A stretch of 58,992 bases of DNA from a virus: positions 1-58,992 of IMG/VR virus record IMGVR_UViG_3300049783_001388. One strand, 5' to 3'. Shown here in pieces: positions 51,699 to 58,759 of this stretch. Within the stretch, counting starts at the first letter, position 1. Each line of letters opens with the position of its first letter. The notes beneath the pieces are model-generated. The model worked only from the letters and a program-made list of their open reading frames with translations. It had not been told where the DNA came from and did no database searches. Made by a program: the position numbers and the translations under genes.

Positions 51699-51739
51699 TC
51701 CAACCTGACTTAATTGTTAGGTTTTAATTTTTACCTTTG
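51699..51739 (+). promoter_or_regulatory. Bipartite promoter, TACCTTTG box
   Basis: TCCAA at 51699 and TACCTTTG at 51732-51739 (33-nt register), TTG 15 nt before the box. The spacer carries CCTGAC-TTAATT-GTTAGG, shared with the 52109 cassette. Confidence 0.75.
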
Positions 51740-51768
51740 TAATGTAATAATGTAAAAGCAGTAAAGAT

Positions 51769-51876
51769 ATGAAAGCAAATTTAACACCAGATTCAAAACT
51801 ATTAAAGCAAGGAATTATCATAGCAATAATTGGAATAATGATAATAATAGTTTTAGAATTATTATTCACAATTTAA
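51769..51876 (+). CDS. 35-residue single-TM peptide
   Basis: ATG at 51769 with an AAGCAGTAAAGAT leader to TAA at 51874-51876. After a short polar N-terminus comes one TM helix (GIIIAIIGIMIIIVLELLF). The next gene has the same leader and a similar start (MKANL / MNANL), so the first codons may have been duplicated with the leader. Confidence 0.55.
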   Translation: MKANLTPDSKLLKQGIIIAIIGIMIIIVLELLFTI

Positions 51877-51887
51877 ACAGTAAAGAT

Positions 51888-52091
51888 ATGAATGCAAATT
51901 TGAAAATTGAACAAGAAGATTTAAAGGTATTGTTTGTACACACTAAGGATGCGTATCCAAATATGAGTTTTGAAAATTGGTGTAAGGATTGTGAAAAATC
52001 TTATATGCTATATTTCAACAATAAAGAAATTTACAATAAGAAAAGATATACTTATTCTCAATGGGTGAACTCACAAATACTACTACTGTAA
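51888..52091 (+). CDS. Hypothetical small protein
   Basis: 67 residues, Tyr/Lys-rich, contains NWCKDCEKSYMLYF with two Cys. Leader AACAGTAAAGAT. No family recognised. Confidence 0.55.
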   Translation: MNANLKIEQEDLKVLFVHTKDAYPNMSFENWCKDCEKSYMLYFNNKEIYNKKRYTYSQWVNSQILLL

Positions 52092-52108
52092 TCATTTTTA
52101 AATCCCTA

Positions 52109-52149
52109 TCCAGCCTGACTTAATTGTTAGGCTTTTTATTTTAAATTTG
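52109..52149 (+). promoter_or_regulatory. Bipartite promoter, TAAATTTG box
   Basis: TCCAG (variant) at 52109 and TAAATTTG at 52142-52149 (33-nt register), TTG 15 nt before the box. CCTGACTTAATTGTTAGG in the spacer is identical to that of the 51699 cassette, showing cassette duplication. Confidence 0.75.
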
Positions 52150-52177
52150 CAATGTAACAATTTAAAAACAGTACAAA

Positions 52178-52456
52178 ATGGAACAGATATTTCAAGAAAT
52201 AGGTAAAGCGCTCAAGGGCAAAAAATTCTCAACATTTAAAATCGTAGGCTATCAGCACGTTGACTTCTTAATAAAACTAATTTATCACGATTGTGATGAG
52301 TATTACAGGGCTGTATATGATGGCTCAAAAAACGATGGCTCTTTTTTACCACTACAAAGAATAGGTTGGTCAACTAATAGAAAAGAAAAATTTGAAGCGG
52401 ATAATGAATACAAAGCACTTGAACAAGAAATTAAAAATACATTTGAAAAAATATAA
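52178..52456 (+). CDS. Hypothetical small protein
   Basis: 92 residues; an alpha/beta N-terminus (STFKIVGYQHVDFLIKLIY), then a charged helical C-terminus. Leader AACAGTACAAA. No family recognised. Confidence 0.6.
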   Translation: MEQIFQEIGKALKGKKFSTFKIVGYQHVDFLIKLIYHDCDEYYRAVYDGSKNDGSFLPLQRIGWSTNRKEKFEADNEYKALEQEIKNTFEKI

Positions 52457-52467
52457 ACAATAAAGAT

Positions 52468-52803
52468 ATGAACAAAAAAGCAGCACCATCAGAGACAACA
52501 AAAGATAGGTTAATTGGGGCAATGGAATACATGAGTGAAGAACAAATGGATTTCTTATTAAGATTAACAAACTTGGGAAGCTACCCAACCAAAGTTGATC
52601 TACTTAAACTTTCAGGGTTTGATACAAGTAAGACTTATGACACCGCTACACCCATTGATTATTTAAGGCGCATAGAAGAAATCTACCCAAACATTAAAGA
52701 TGCTAATCTAATATTTGATTACTCAAAAAATAGTTGGGGTGAAATGACAAATGTAAATGATATGCTTGTAAGGGAAATGATTTACATCTTTAAATCAAAA
52801 TAA
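52468..52803 (+). CDS. Hypothetical helical protein
   Basis: 111 residues, helical, charged; EEQMDFLLRLTNLGSYPTKVDLLKLSGF could be a helix-turn-helix-like pair. 11 nt behind the previous gene with an AACAATAAAGAT leader. No family recognised. Confidence 0.55.
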   Translation: MNKKAAPSETTKDRLIGAMEYMSEEQMDFLLRLTNLGSYPTKVDLLKLSGFDTSKTYDTATPIDYLRRIEEIYPNIKDANLIFDYSKNSWGEMTNVNDMLVREMIYIFKSK

Positions 52804-52881
52804 ACCTACAGCTTAAAAGATTAAGGTGGGGTATGACTCTATAAATATAACGTAGTAAAACTGAAAATTAAGCCATAAATT

Positions 52882-53205
52882 ATGAATAAGATAACATTAC
52901 AAGAACAATTTGAATTCTTAGGTGTGGAAACACTTGGTGAATTAATTATAATAAATACCGAACAGGACGAAATAGTAAGAGTTGAAAACTCTATAGATAT
53001 TTCTTGTTATGAATTAGTAAAGTCAGGTAAATTATCTAGTATTGAAATTGAAAATGAGACTGTTACAAGGTATGTTAAATTATGTGAATCTAATGGGTTA
53101 AGATTTGTATTAAATAGATATTTAACTAATGGATTCAGTATGAGTTCATATTCTTTTAAAGATGCTAATTTTAATGAAAGTCACTGGGGGAATATATTTC
53201 ATTAA
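52882..53205 (+). CDS. Hypothetical acidic protein
   Basis: 107 residues, acidic. It begins LQEQFEFLGVETLGELIII, somewhat like the LEESFAFSFKHLGI start of the 57185/57568 paralogues, so it may be a distant relative. Function unknown. Confidence 0.55.
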   Translation: MNKITLQEQFEFLGVETLGELIIINTEQDEIVRVENSIDISCYELVKSGKLSSIEIENETVTRYVKLCESNGLRFVLNRYLTNGFSMSSYSFKDANFNESHWGNIFH

Positions 53206-53374
53206 TTATAGCATTATGAAATATAGTATTCATTAAATATATGCATTATTATTAGTATATGAATTCAGCTATTCTTAATCTTTTCATTTACTTAAAAGCT
53301 CCAAATCTTGGGGTATATGTACTATAACTAAAGAAAAAAGATTTGAAAATATAATAATATATCAAATCAATTCA

Positions 53375-53435
53375 AAAATTGCTATTATGAATTCATTTAA
53401 TATCATTTAAATCATTAGCGTAAAATAGCAATTTT
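53375..53435 (+). promoter_or_regulatory. Perfect 12-bp inverted repeat in a 376-nt intergenic region
   Basis: AAAATTGCTATT (53375-53386) and AATAGCAATTTT (53424-53435) with a 37-nt spacer. The rest of 53206-53581 holds one AAGCTCCAAATCTTGGGG motif (about 53292), the duplicated 48-nt block and a promoter; no gene is seen. Confidence 0.55.
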
Positions 53436-53466
53436 AAGCAATCTTAATAGTTAATGTATGTAATAC

Positions 53467-53515
53467 TATTAAAATTTTAAAAGGATGCCTTAAACAGCTT
53501 AACTTTGCGTCCTAA
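53467..53515 (+). repeat. 48-nt intergenic repeat, copy 1
   Basis: TATTAAAATTTTAAAAGGAT then GCCTTAAACAGCTTAACTTT and GCGTC; recurs with few changes at 56133-56182 and in weaker form near 58060-58105. Contains a TAACTTTG box. It occupies the upstream-box position of the promoters at 53510 and 56177. Confidence 0.7.
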
Positions 53516-53550
53516 ATACAATTTTTGTGTATATATAATATGTATATTTG
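53510..53550 (+). promoter_or_regulatory. Bipartite promoter, TATATTTG box, variant upstream box
   Basis: TCCTA at 53510 in place of TCCAA, and TATATTTG at 53543-53550, exactly 33 nt apart; TTG lies 15 nt before the box. Drives 53582. Confidence 0.65.
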
Positions 53551-53581
53551 TGTATATAATTTTAACCCATTAAAAAACAGT

Positions 53582-54085
53582 ATGATTATGAAACACATTT
53601 TTTTAAAAGGATCTAGTGTAACTAAGCTTAATAAAATTATTAAGCAAGACATTTCAATTAATGACTCTTATTATACAGGTGTCCCACAAATAGAAAGGGT
53701 GGTAACAGAGTTTGAAAGTATGAACAAAACTTTATTTGAAATACTAACATTCCACAAACCAGAAGCTGATGATTTCTTCTATTTAGGCACAAAACAAATT
53801 TACAACAAAGATCAACAAGCGTTAATGTTAGAAACATATCATGTAAATGGTTCAATCTATGAACGTGTCCATTACGCAAAAGGAATTGCCCAATACGTTC
53901 AAATATATAATGACCAAGGTGATTTGTCTGGTTCAATACATTTATATGATAGCAAAGTGGTGTATGTAATTGATAATAAGCAAGTAAGTGAATATGATTT
54001 TTGGAATTTAAGCTGTGAAGAGTTTCAAAATAATACTTATGATTATTGCTTTACTGGTGCAAACTGTCTACAATATAAAAACTAA
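53582..54085 (+). CDS. Hypothetical protein, strand-repeat (MORN_2-like) family A
   Basis: 167 residues from the ATG at 53582, which has the AAAAACAGT leader; the in-frame ATG at 53525 is inside the promoter. The second half has short strand-turn-strand units (TYHVNGSIYERVHYAKGIAQYVQIYNDQGDLSGSI) like YwqK/MORN_2 repeats. Similar layout to 55062 and 55555, a small paralogue family. Function unknown. Confidence 0.6.
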   Translation: MIMKHIFLKGSSVTKLNKIIKQDISINDSYYTGVPQIERVVTEFESMNKTLFEILTFHKPEADDFFYLGTKQIYNKDQQALMLETYHVNGSIYERVHYAKGIAQYVQIYNDQGDLSGSIHLYDSKVVYVIDNKQVSEYDFWNLSCEEFQNNTYDYCFTGANCLQYKN

Positions 54086-54092
54086 ATTTGAA

Positions 54093-54133
54093 TCCAATCA
54101 GGGCATATAATTGGTTTTGTATGCCTAAATTTA
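54093..54133 (+). promoter_or_regulatory. Bipartite promoter with palindromic spacer
   Basis: TCCAA at 54093, TAAATTTA at 54126-54133 (33-nt register). The spacer holds GGCATA...TATGCC, its 3' arm touching the box. Drives 54156. Confidence 0.75.
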
Positions 54134-54155
54134 CTTATAACTAAAAACAGTACAA

Positions 54156-54377
54156 ATGAAGAATAAAACGATTTTACGCCCCTTGACTATGAAAAATGAG
54201 CGACCTAAAGTGATTAAAAAAGAATACACTGAATCAGATCTCATAAGGGCATACAGGTTAGGGTGCAGTGATGGTAGTGGAACAAGCGAACCAAAAGACA
54301 AAAGGTATATGCAAGGCTGGGACAGGACTCAAGCAGAGAATATTCAGTTACAAAAAATCATAAACAGTACAAAATAA
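54156..54377 (+). CDS. Hypothetical basic protein
   Basis: 73 residues, Arg/Lys-rich, with AYRLGCSDGSGTSEPKDKRYMQGWDR. Leader AACAGTACAA. No family recognised. Confidence 0.55.
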   Translation: MKNKTILRPLTMKNERPKVIKKEYTESDLIRAYRLGCSDGSGTSEPKDKRYMQGWDRTQAENIQLQKIINSTK

Positions 54378-54378
54378 A

Positions 54379-54519
54379 ATGGAAAAAGATTTTAAAAGAT
54401 TACTAGAAATATACTCAAGTCAACTAGGATTTAAATTAGATAAATACCACATTGATCTAATGAGAAATACTTTAGAAACTTACGATTTGTTTGTCAAAGT
54501 TGAAAAGCACTTAAAATAA
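54379..54519 (+). CDS. 46-residue helical protein
   Basis: ATG at 54379, one base after the previous stop codon, to TAA at 54517-54519; charged, helical (FKRLLEIYSSQLGFKLDKYH). Its stop lies at the start of the 39-nt repeat. No family recognised. Confidence 0.5.
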   Translation: MEKDFKRLLEIYSSQLGFKLDKYHIDLMRNTLETYDLFVKVEKHLK

Positions 54520-54556
54520 TAGATAAAGATTCAAATTTACATAAAGAATCCAATCA
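54518..54556 (+). repeat. 39-nt direct repeat, copy 1 (copy 2 at 54966-55004)
   Basis: Identical 39-nt blocks starting AATAGATAAAGATTCAAATT and ending GAATCCAATCA. Each spans the end of a gene and the upstream box of the next promoter, so copying occurred with gene end and promoter together. Confidence 0.85.
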
Positions 54557-54589
54557 ATACCTATGTTTTAAAAAATGTAGGTATATTTA
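54549..54589 (+). promoter_or_regulatory. Bipartite promoter with its own palindrome
   Basis: TCCAA at 54549, TATATTTA at 54582-54589 (33-nt register). The palindrome ATACCTA...TAGGTAT differs from neighbouring cassettes. Drives 54614. Confidence 0.75.
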
Positions 54590-54613
54590 CGTGTAACTTA
54601 AAAACAGTACAAA

Positions 54614-54967
54614 ATGAAAACAAACATTCATCACATCATCAACGTAAAATCAGGCAAAGAAGAAGTATTCTTTGATCACCTAGGAAACTTATCCATACCA
54701 AGCATTAAAGATATACATAGGAATATTGATCAAATAGTCTTTGGTATTGGCTTTGAAAATGGATACTTCTTTAATCAATTAAAAATAGCCAATAACAGGA
54801 ATATAACTAAAGCTGAATACAAAAAACGCTCACATACATTTAGAAAATCTGAATATGAATTTGATTGTTATTGTGTAGGTCAAGAATTAGAAAGTTCACG
54901 ATATACAGGTTATGAACCAGATCTAAACCCTGGAGGTGGACCTTATAACCCTAATGATAATATTTAA
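54614..54967 (+). CDS. Hypothetical protein
   Basis: 117 residues, His-rich N-terminus (KTNIHHIINVKSGKEEVFFDHLG), an alpha/beta pattern, and a Gly/Pro-rich C-terminus (LNPGGGPYNPND). Single-gene unit with an AACAGTACAAA leader. No family recognised. Confidence 0.6.
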   Translation: MKTNIHHIINVKSGKEEVFFDHLGNLSIPSIKDIHRNIDQIVFGIGFENGYFFNQLKIANNRNITKAEYKKRSHTFRKSEYEFDCYCVGQELESSRYTGYEPDLNPGGGPYNPNDNI

Positions 54968-55004
54968 TAGATAAAGATTCAAATTTACATAAAGAATCCA
55001 ATCA
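54966..55004 (+). repeat. 39-nt direct repeat, copy 2
   Basis: Identical to 54518-54556; overlaps the last bases of the 54614 gene and the TCCAA box of the next promoter. Confidence 0.85.
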
Positions 55005-55037
55005 GGGCATATTTTTTGTATTTATGCCCTACATTTG
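54997..55037 (+). promoter_or_regulatory. Bipartite promoter with GGGCATA/TATGCCC palindrome
   Basis: TCCAA at 54997, TACATTTG at 55030-55037 (33-nt register). GGGCATA (55005-55011) and TATGCCC (55023-55029) end directly at the box. Drives 55062. Confidence 0.78.
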
Positions 55038-55061
55038 TATATAATTTAAAAACAGTAAAAA

Positions 55062-55535
55062 ATGAACAAAATGAAACTAATATTCTTAACTAAATCTTCG
55101 GCAACGCTTGAAAACATAGTAAGCCAAAATCTTGAATTATTTGATTGCTGCGGAGCTTTGCCAATAATAACTGAAATTGAATCTAATTTCGTAAACAAAA
55201 AAGGTGTACTAATTACTGAAAATCTTGAATTTGATGAACACAAGGGGCATCAATTCTTAAAAATGAAAAGTTTATCACATTTTAATGGTTTTATGTATTG
55301 TGCTGAAATATACCACCATAATGGGAATTTACGTGAAGAAGTTTTTTTTAATGACCTTGGTACTGCCAAAAATATTCATATATCAAATAAAAAAGGAAAT
55401 CGTATAGCTACATTCTTAATTGATAATAGGGGTGTAAGGTTATTTGAAAAAGGTACCGAAGTTGACCCACATGGTTACGAAAAATATCTATTTAGTGATT
55501 CTTGGGTAAACACAATACCTGATCTATTAACATAG
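55062..55535 (+). CDS. Hypothetical protein, strand-repeat family A
   Basis: 157 residues. The second half has MORN_2/YwqK-like units (YHHNGNLREEVFFNDLGTAKNIHISNKKG). It shares N-terminal form (MKLIFLTKSSATLENIV) with 53582 and layout with 55555. Cytosolic, no signal. Function unknown. Confidence 0.6.
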   Translation: MNKMKLIFLTKSSATLENIVSQNLELFDCCGALPIITEIESNFVNKKGVLITENLEFDEHKGHQFLKMKSLSHFNGFMYCAEIYHHNGNLREEVFFNDLGTAKNIHISNKKGNRIATFLIDNRGVRLFEKGTEVDPHGYEKYLFSDSWVNTIPDLLT

Positions 55536-55554
55536 TGCAAACAAATTCAATATT

Positions 55555-56034
55555 ATGAAAAAATTTATTAAGAGTAGAGGCAGTTTAGCAACACATGAAA
55601 TCATTCGAGAACAAGTGGTCACATACGGGAATTGCAATGGAAACCCATACACAAAATCAATAATTAATGAATGGCTACTGGGTAATGATAATCATTATGA
55701 AGAAATAACTTATGATGATGGGGAAGTGAGTAATATATATTGGAAAGTGAATGGTAAACCCACAAGGCAAAATTCTTATTTTGTTACTAAAAATGGTTGG
55801 ACCTTATCTGAATCTTGTGTATATGGTACTACAGGAATCAATACCATGACCTTTGGTGAAATTGGAACTGAAAACCACAATGGTATGCTAATCTATAGTA
55901 AAGATATAATGATTGGTTACTATAATATTGATGGTAAATACCAACCAATAAATGGTAGTGATGATCATACAATATGGAAGTGGCAAGAAAAATTAGGTAT
56001 ATACAGTGATTCATTATTAAACATTTTTACCTAA
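55555..56034 (+). CDS. Hypothetical protein, strand-repeat family A
   Basis: 159 residues; N-terminus MKKFIKSRGSLATHEIIREQ, then strand-turn units (HYEEITYDDGEVSNIYWKVNGKPTRQN). Third member of the 53582/55062 family, 19 nt behind 55062 and cotranscribed. Function unknown. Confidence 0.6.
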   Translation: MKKFIKSRGSLATHEIIREQVVTYGNCNGNPYTKSIINEWLLGNDNHYEEITYDDGEVSNIYWKVNGKPTRQNSYFVTKNGWTLSESCVYGTTGINTMTFGEIGTENHNGMLIYSKDIMIGYYNIDGKYQPINGSDDHTIWKWQEKLGIYSDSLLNIFT

Positions 56035-56132
56035 TTGTCATAATTAAGCTACATAATTGTAGCTTTTTTTTAGACACTATGATTAAAAATATGACAAGTT
56101 TTAAGCAATCTTTATTTTAAATTGGTATGTGG

Positions 56133-56182
56133 CTATTAAAATTTTTAAAAGATGCCTTAAACCGCTTAACTTTGCGTCTTAA
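56133..56182 (+). repeat. 48-nt intergenic repeat, copy 2
   Basis: CTATTAAAATTTTTAAAAGAT then GCCTTAAACCGCTTAACTTTGCGTC split over the block; close match to 53467-53515. Preceded by TTTTAAGCAATCTTT, also found at 34109 and 53430. Confidence 0.7.
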
Positions 56183-56217
56183 GTTGGTATGTAGTACGTT
56201 AATTTATGCTACATTTA
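56177..56217 (+). promoter_or_regulatory. Bipartite promoter, TACATTTA box, variant upstream box
   Basis: TCTTA at 56177 in place of TCCAA, TACATTTA at 56210-56217, exactly 33 nt apart. Drives 56240. Confidence 0.6.
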
Positions 56218-56239
56218 CATATAATTAAAAACAAGCAGT

Positions 56240-56413
56240 ATGAACAAAATGAATAATTTACAGCAAGACATTATTGAAAATAGCTTAACAGTATTTGAAC
56301 CTGAAAGTAATGATAGTGTACACCAAAAATTAAAAAGTGGAAATGATTACCCATATAGCTTTTTAGATGATGATTATTTTAAAAATGAAAATGAAAGCAT
56401 GCCATATATTTAA
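56240..56413 (+). CDS. 57-residue acidic protein
   Basis: ATG at 56240 with an AAGCAGT leader to TAA at 56411-56413. Strongly acidic C-terminal half (FLDDDYFKNENES). No family recognised. Confidence 0.55.
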   Translation: MNKMNNLQQDIIENSLTVFEPESNDSVHQKLKSGNDYPYSFLDDDYFKNENESMPYI

Positions 56414-56422
56414 CCACAAATA

Positions 56423-56725
56423 ATGAACAGTATGAAAAAAATGAATAAAAAGTACAAGGCAACATCATTAGTTGAAAAACTGAAATGCAATGGTAATCAA
56501 TCCTTGATTGGTTGTATAGTAAAGTTTGAAAACTTGAAACATAAGGGCAACTATCATAAAAACAACTTGTTTGAAATCATTGGTTTTCAAAGAGTTTATG
56601 GGCATAATGCCGAAGGTGAATATACATTAATTGATGGGTTAAGGCTAATGTCAATAACTTGCTTTGATGATTTTGGAACACCATGCAACTATAATGAAAT
56701 ATCATTTTTAACTACAAATAATTAA
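56423..56725 (+). CDS. Hypothetical basic protein
   Basis: 100 residues, basic N-terminus (MNSMKKMNKKYKATS), beta-rich remainder (LIGCIVKFENLKHKGNYHKNN...FEIIGFQ). 9 nt behind 56240. Internal Met codons at residues 4 and 7 could also serve as start. No family recognised. Confidence 0.55.
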   Translation: MNSMKKMNKKYKATSLVEKLKCNGNQSLIGCIVKFENLKHKGNYHKNNLFEIIGFQRVYGHNAEGEYTLIDGLRLMSITCFDDFGTPCNYNEISFLTTNN

Positions 56726-56798
56726 CAGTATGAGTCCACAAATATTAAAACAATTGAAAAACTAATAGGTAGCTAAAGATTAAAATTTAAAATAAGAA

Positions 56799-56839
56799 TC
56801 CAATCAAGGCATATAGTGTACATTATATGCCTATATTTA
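56799..56839 (+). promoter_or_regulatory. Bipartite promoter with 9-bp palindrome
   Basis: TCCAA at 56799, TATATTTA at 56832-56839 (33-nt register). AGGCATATA...TATATGCCT is a perfect 9-bp palindrome overlapping the box start. Drives 56865. Confidence 0.78.
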
Positions 56840-56864
56840 CGTATAATTAAAAACCTATAACGTT

Positions 56865-57107
56865 ATGATTTATCTATTGCCTAATTTCGCCCCTGCCCAT
56901 AATCAATCAAAAGACCAACTATCGTATAAAAATTTTATAATAGATTTTTCAAATTCTTATAAGATATCTGTATTTTGCAATAATGATCTACACCACGGAG
57001 ATTTTGATAATATCATTAGCGCAAAAAATTATATAAATAGTTATATAAATAGTAGCCTATATGATAAAGAATTGATATATAATATAAATTTAAAGAAATT
57101 ATTTTAA
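56865..57107 (+). CDS. Hypothetical protein
   Basis: 80 residues, Asn/Ile/Tyr-rich, acidic centre. Its leader (ACCTATAACGTT) departs from the AACAGT form. Single-gene unit. No family recognised. Confidence 0.5.
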   Translation: MIYLLPNFAPAHNQSKDQLSYKNFIIDFSNSYKISVFCNNDLHHGDFDNIISAKNYINSYINSSLYDKELIYNINLKKLF

Positions 57108-57117
57108 AAAATAAGAG

Positions 57118-57158
57118 TCCAATCAAGGCGCATAATTTACATTTTATGCCTACATTTA
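57118..57158 (+). promoter_or_regulatory. Bipartite promoter, TACATTTA box
   Basis: TCCAA at 57118, TACATTTA at 57151-57158 (33-nt register). Spacer GGCGCATAA...TTATGCC is an imperfect palindrome related to the 56799 cassette. Drives 57185 and 57568. Confidence 0.75.
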
Positions 57159-57184
57159 CATATATTAATTTAAACACAAACAGT

Positions 57185-57547
57185 ATGAAAACAGTACAAA
57201 TTTTATCATTAGAAGAATCATTTGCATTTAGCTTTAAGCACCTTGGCATTACGTCAACTTGTGAAATTATGTTATTAAACCAAGAAACGGCTATGCACCC
57301 TAAAATGAATGCATTTATTGAAAACCTACCAGTAAAAAATGAAGGGTTAAATATTATTGCTGAAATGCAGCCAACAATGGTAATTGACCCAACAGCACTA
57401 TATGACCAAACAGCAAAGGTTGAATTAATAAAGCAGTTTATTTCCCACAAAGGAATTAACATAATAATTGAAAGAACTGATATGGGTGTTTACACATTTG
57501 TATCTTACACTATAAAGGAAGTTGATTTTAACTCAATATGTTATTAA
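57185..57547 (+). CDS. Hypothetical protein, paralogue pair member 1
   Basis: 120 residues from the ATG at 57185 (AAACAGT leader); the in-frame ATG at 57146 is inside the promoter box region. Begins MKTVQILSLEESFAFSFKHL and aligns along its length with 57568 (LEES, FKHLG, C-E-M/I, KxxF-x-(S/T)H-x-GIN(I/V)I). A tandem duplication of an unknown cytosolic protein. Confidence 0.65.
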   Translation: MKTVQILSLEESFAFSFKHLGITSTCEIMLLNQETAMHPKMNAFIENLPVKNEGLNIIAEMQPTMVIDPTALYDQTAKVELIKQFISHKGINIIIERTDMGVYTFVSYTIKEVDFNSICY

Positions 57548-57567
57548 TTTTTAACACAACAAACATT

Positions 57568-57927
57568 ATGAAAACAGCACAAATTTTACCATTAGAAGAG
57601 TCATTAGCCTATGGGTTTAAACACCTTGGCTTAAGTTCACATTGTGAAATGATCACAATAGATGAAAACATGGTACTACCTAAATTAGTCCAAACTTTAA
57701 TAGAATCAATAGAAAGGTTTGATCCACAACCAAAGGCAATCGTTAATTCTGTGATGGTAGCTGATAATACTATATGCGATACTGATAAAACAAAGTTAGT
57801 TGAATTAAAAAAGCTTTTTATAACTCATAATGGAATTAATGTCATACTTGAAATGTATGATTATTACCATTATGAATACATTGCATACACTTTCAAATAT
57901 AGTGATTACCTATCATTAGCTGATTAA
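57568..57927 (+). CDS. Hypothetical protein, paralogue pair member 2
   Basis: 119 residues from the ATG at 57568; the ATG at 57538 overlaps the previous gene and is rejected. Begins MKTAQILPLEESLAYGFKHL. Clear paralogue of 57185. Last protein gene of the window; a hairpin at 57937 follows. Confidence 0.65.
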   Translation: MKTAQILPLEESLAYGFKHLGLSSHCEMITIDENMVLPKLVQTLIESIERFDPQPKAIVNSVMVADNTICDTDKTKLVELKKLFITHNGINVILEMYDYYHYEYIAYTFKYSDYLSLAD

Positions 57928-57936
57928 GTAATAGCA

Positions 57937-57968
57937 TAAGGTTAGTTGACACTAGCCTATTGCTTGAC
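57937..57968 (+). terminator. Hairpin after the last gene
   Basis: AGCATAAGGTTAGT and ACTAGCCTATTGCT pair at 12 of 14 positions around TGAC. No strong U-run follows, so it may be a weak terminator or processing site. Confidence 0.5.
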
Positions 57969-57969
57969 C

Positions 57970-58755
57970 CAATAACTGATGTTCATAATTGTGATTACAT
58001 AGGCTTGGTTTAATTTAGTGCATTTTAAGCCAATCAAAATAACTAGGCATATATTAGCACCACTTTTTTAAAATGATGCCTTAAAACGTACATAAACACG
58101 TCTTAAGTGCCATTGATTGGCTTAACTTGGTTACATTTGCATACATTAACTCATTAAAGGGGGGATATCATTATAGTATGCTCATATAAAAAGCTGAAAA
58201 TTACATCATCATTATTGAAACAATTATTGATAGTAACTCAATAAAAATTAAAATTGGTATAAATATCACATAAGCGACTTAAGATTCAAACTAAATAAGT
58301 GTATAAGATGTTGATGTGATTTATGGTTATAATGATTTACAATGATGTGGAAGTCAATAATGTTGCAATAGTTGGCTTGGATTTAACTCATTAAAAATAA
58401 ATAAATTGGGCAAATAAAGCATATCACAGTTATGATCTTTACTCCCACAATAAAATAAAATATAGAAGTGATAAACATATATATGACCAATAGCCACAAC
58501 ATATCATAACATCAACGTCAATTAATAGCTCATACTCAACTTACCATGTACTAGCATACACACAATACACTCATAAAATATGATATTCAAATTTGGAAAT
58601 AAATAATCAAATCAATTTAAACGCTTCGCAATCTTGGGGTCTTCACATACGTAAATCAAAAAAACAGCTCATTGTCTAAGGCTGACATATAATGACTTCA
58701 TTTTAGATATGACATGAATCACGTGTCCCAGGCATGATTGAAACGTCATTAACCT
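57970..58755 (+). other. Non-coding right-end region
   Basis: No ORF of note. It contains the 12-bp inverted repeat TTAAGCCAATCA (58025-58036) / TGATTGGCTTAA (58114-58125), a GATGCCTTAAAACG block related to the 53467 and 56133 repeats, a TACATTTG box at 58132-58139, and near 58632 a TCTTGGGG...CATACGTAAATCA string like that at 38529. The 500 nt from 58140 to 58620 show nothing I can name. Confidence 0.6.
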
Positions 58756-58759
58756 ACGG

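Noticed and set aside
57016-57462. 148-codon minus-strand frame near the right end
   Set aside because: Covers a promoter cassette and the 57185 gene on the opposite strand; no convincing gene in the window is on the minus strand.
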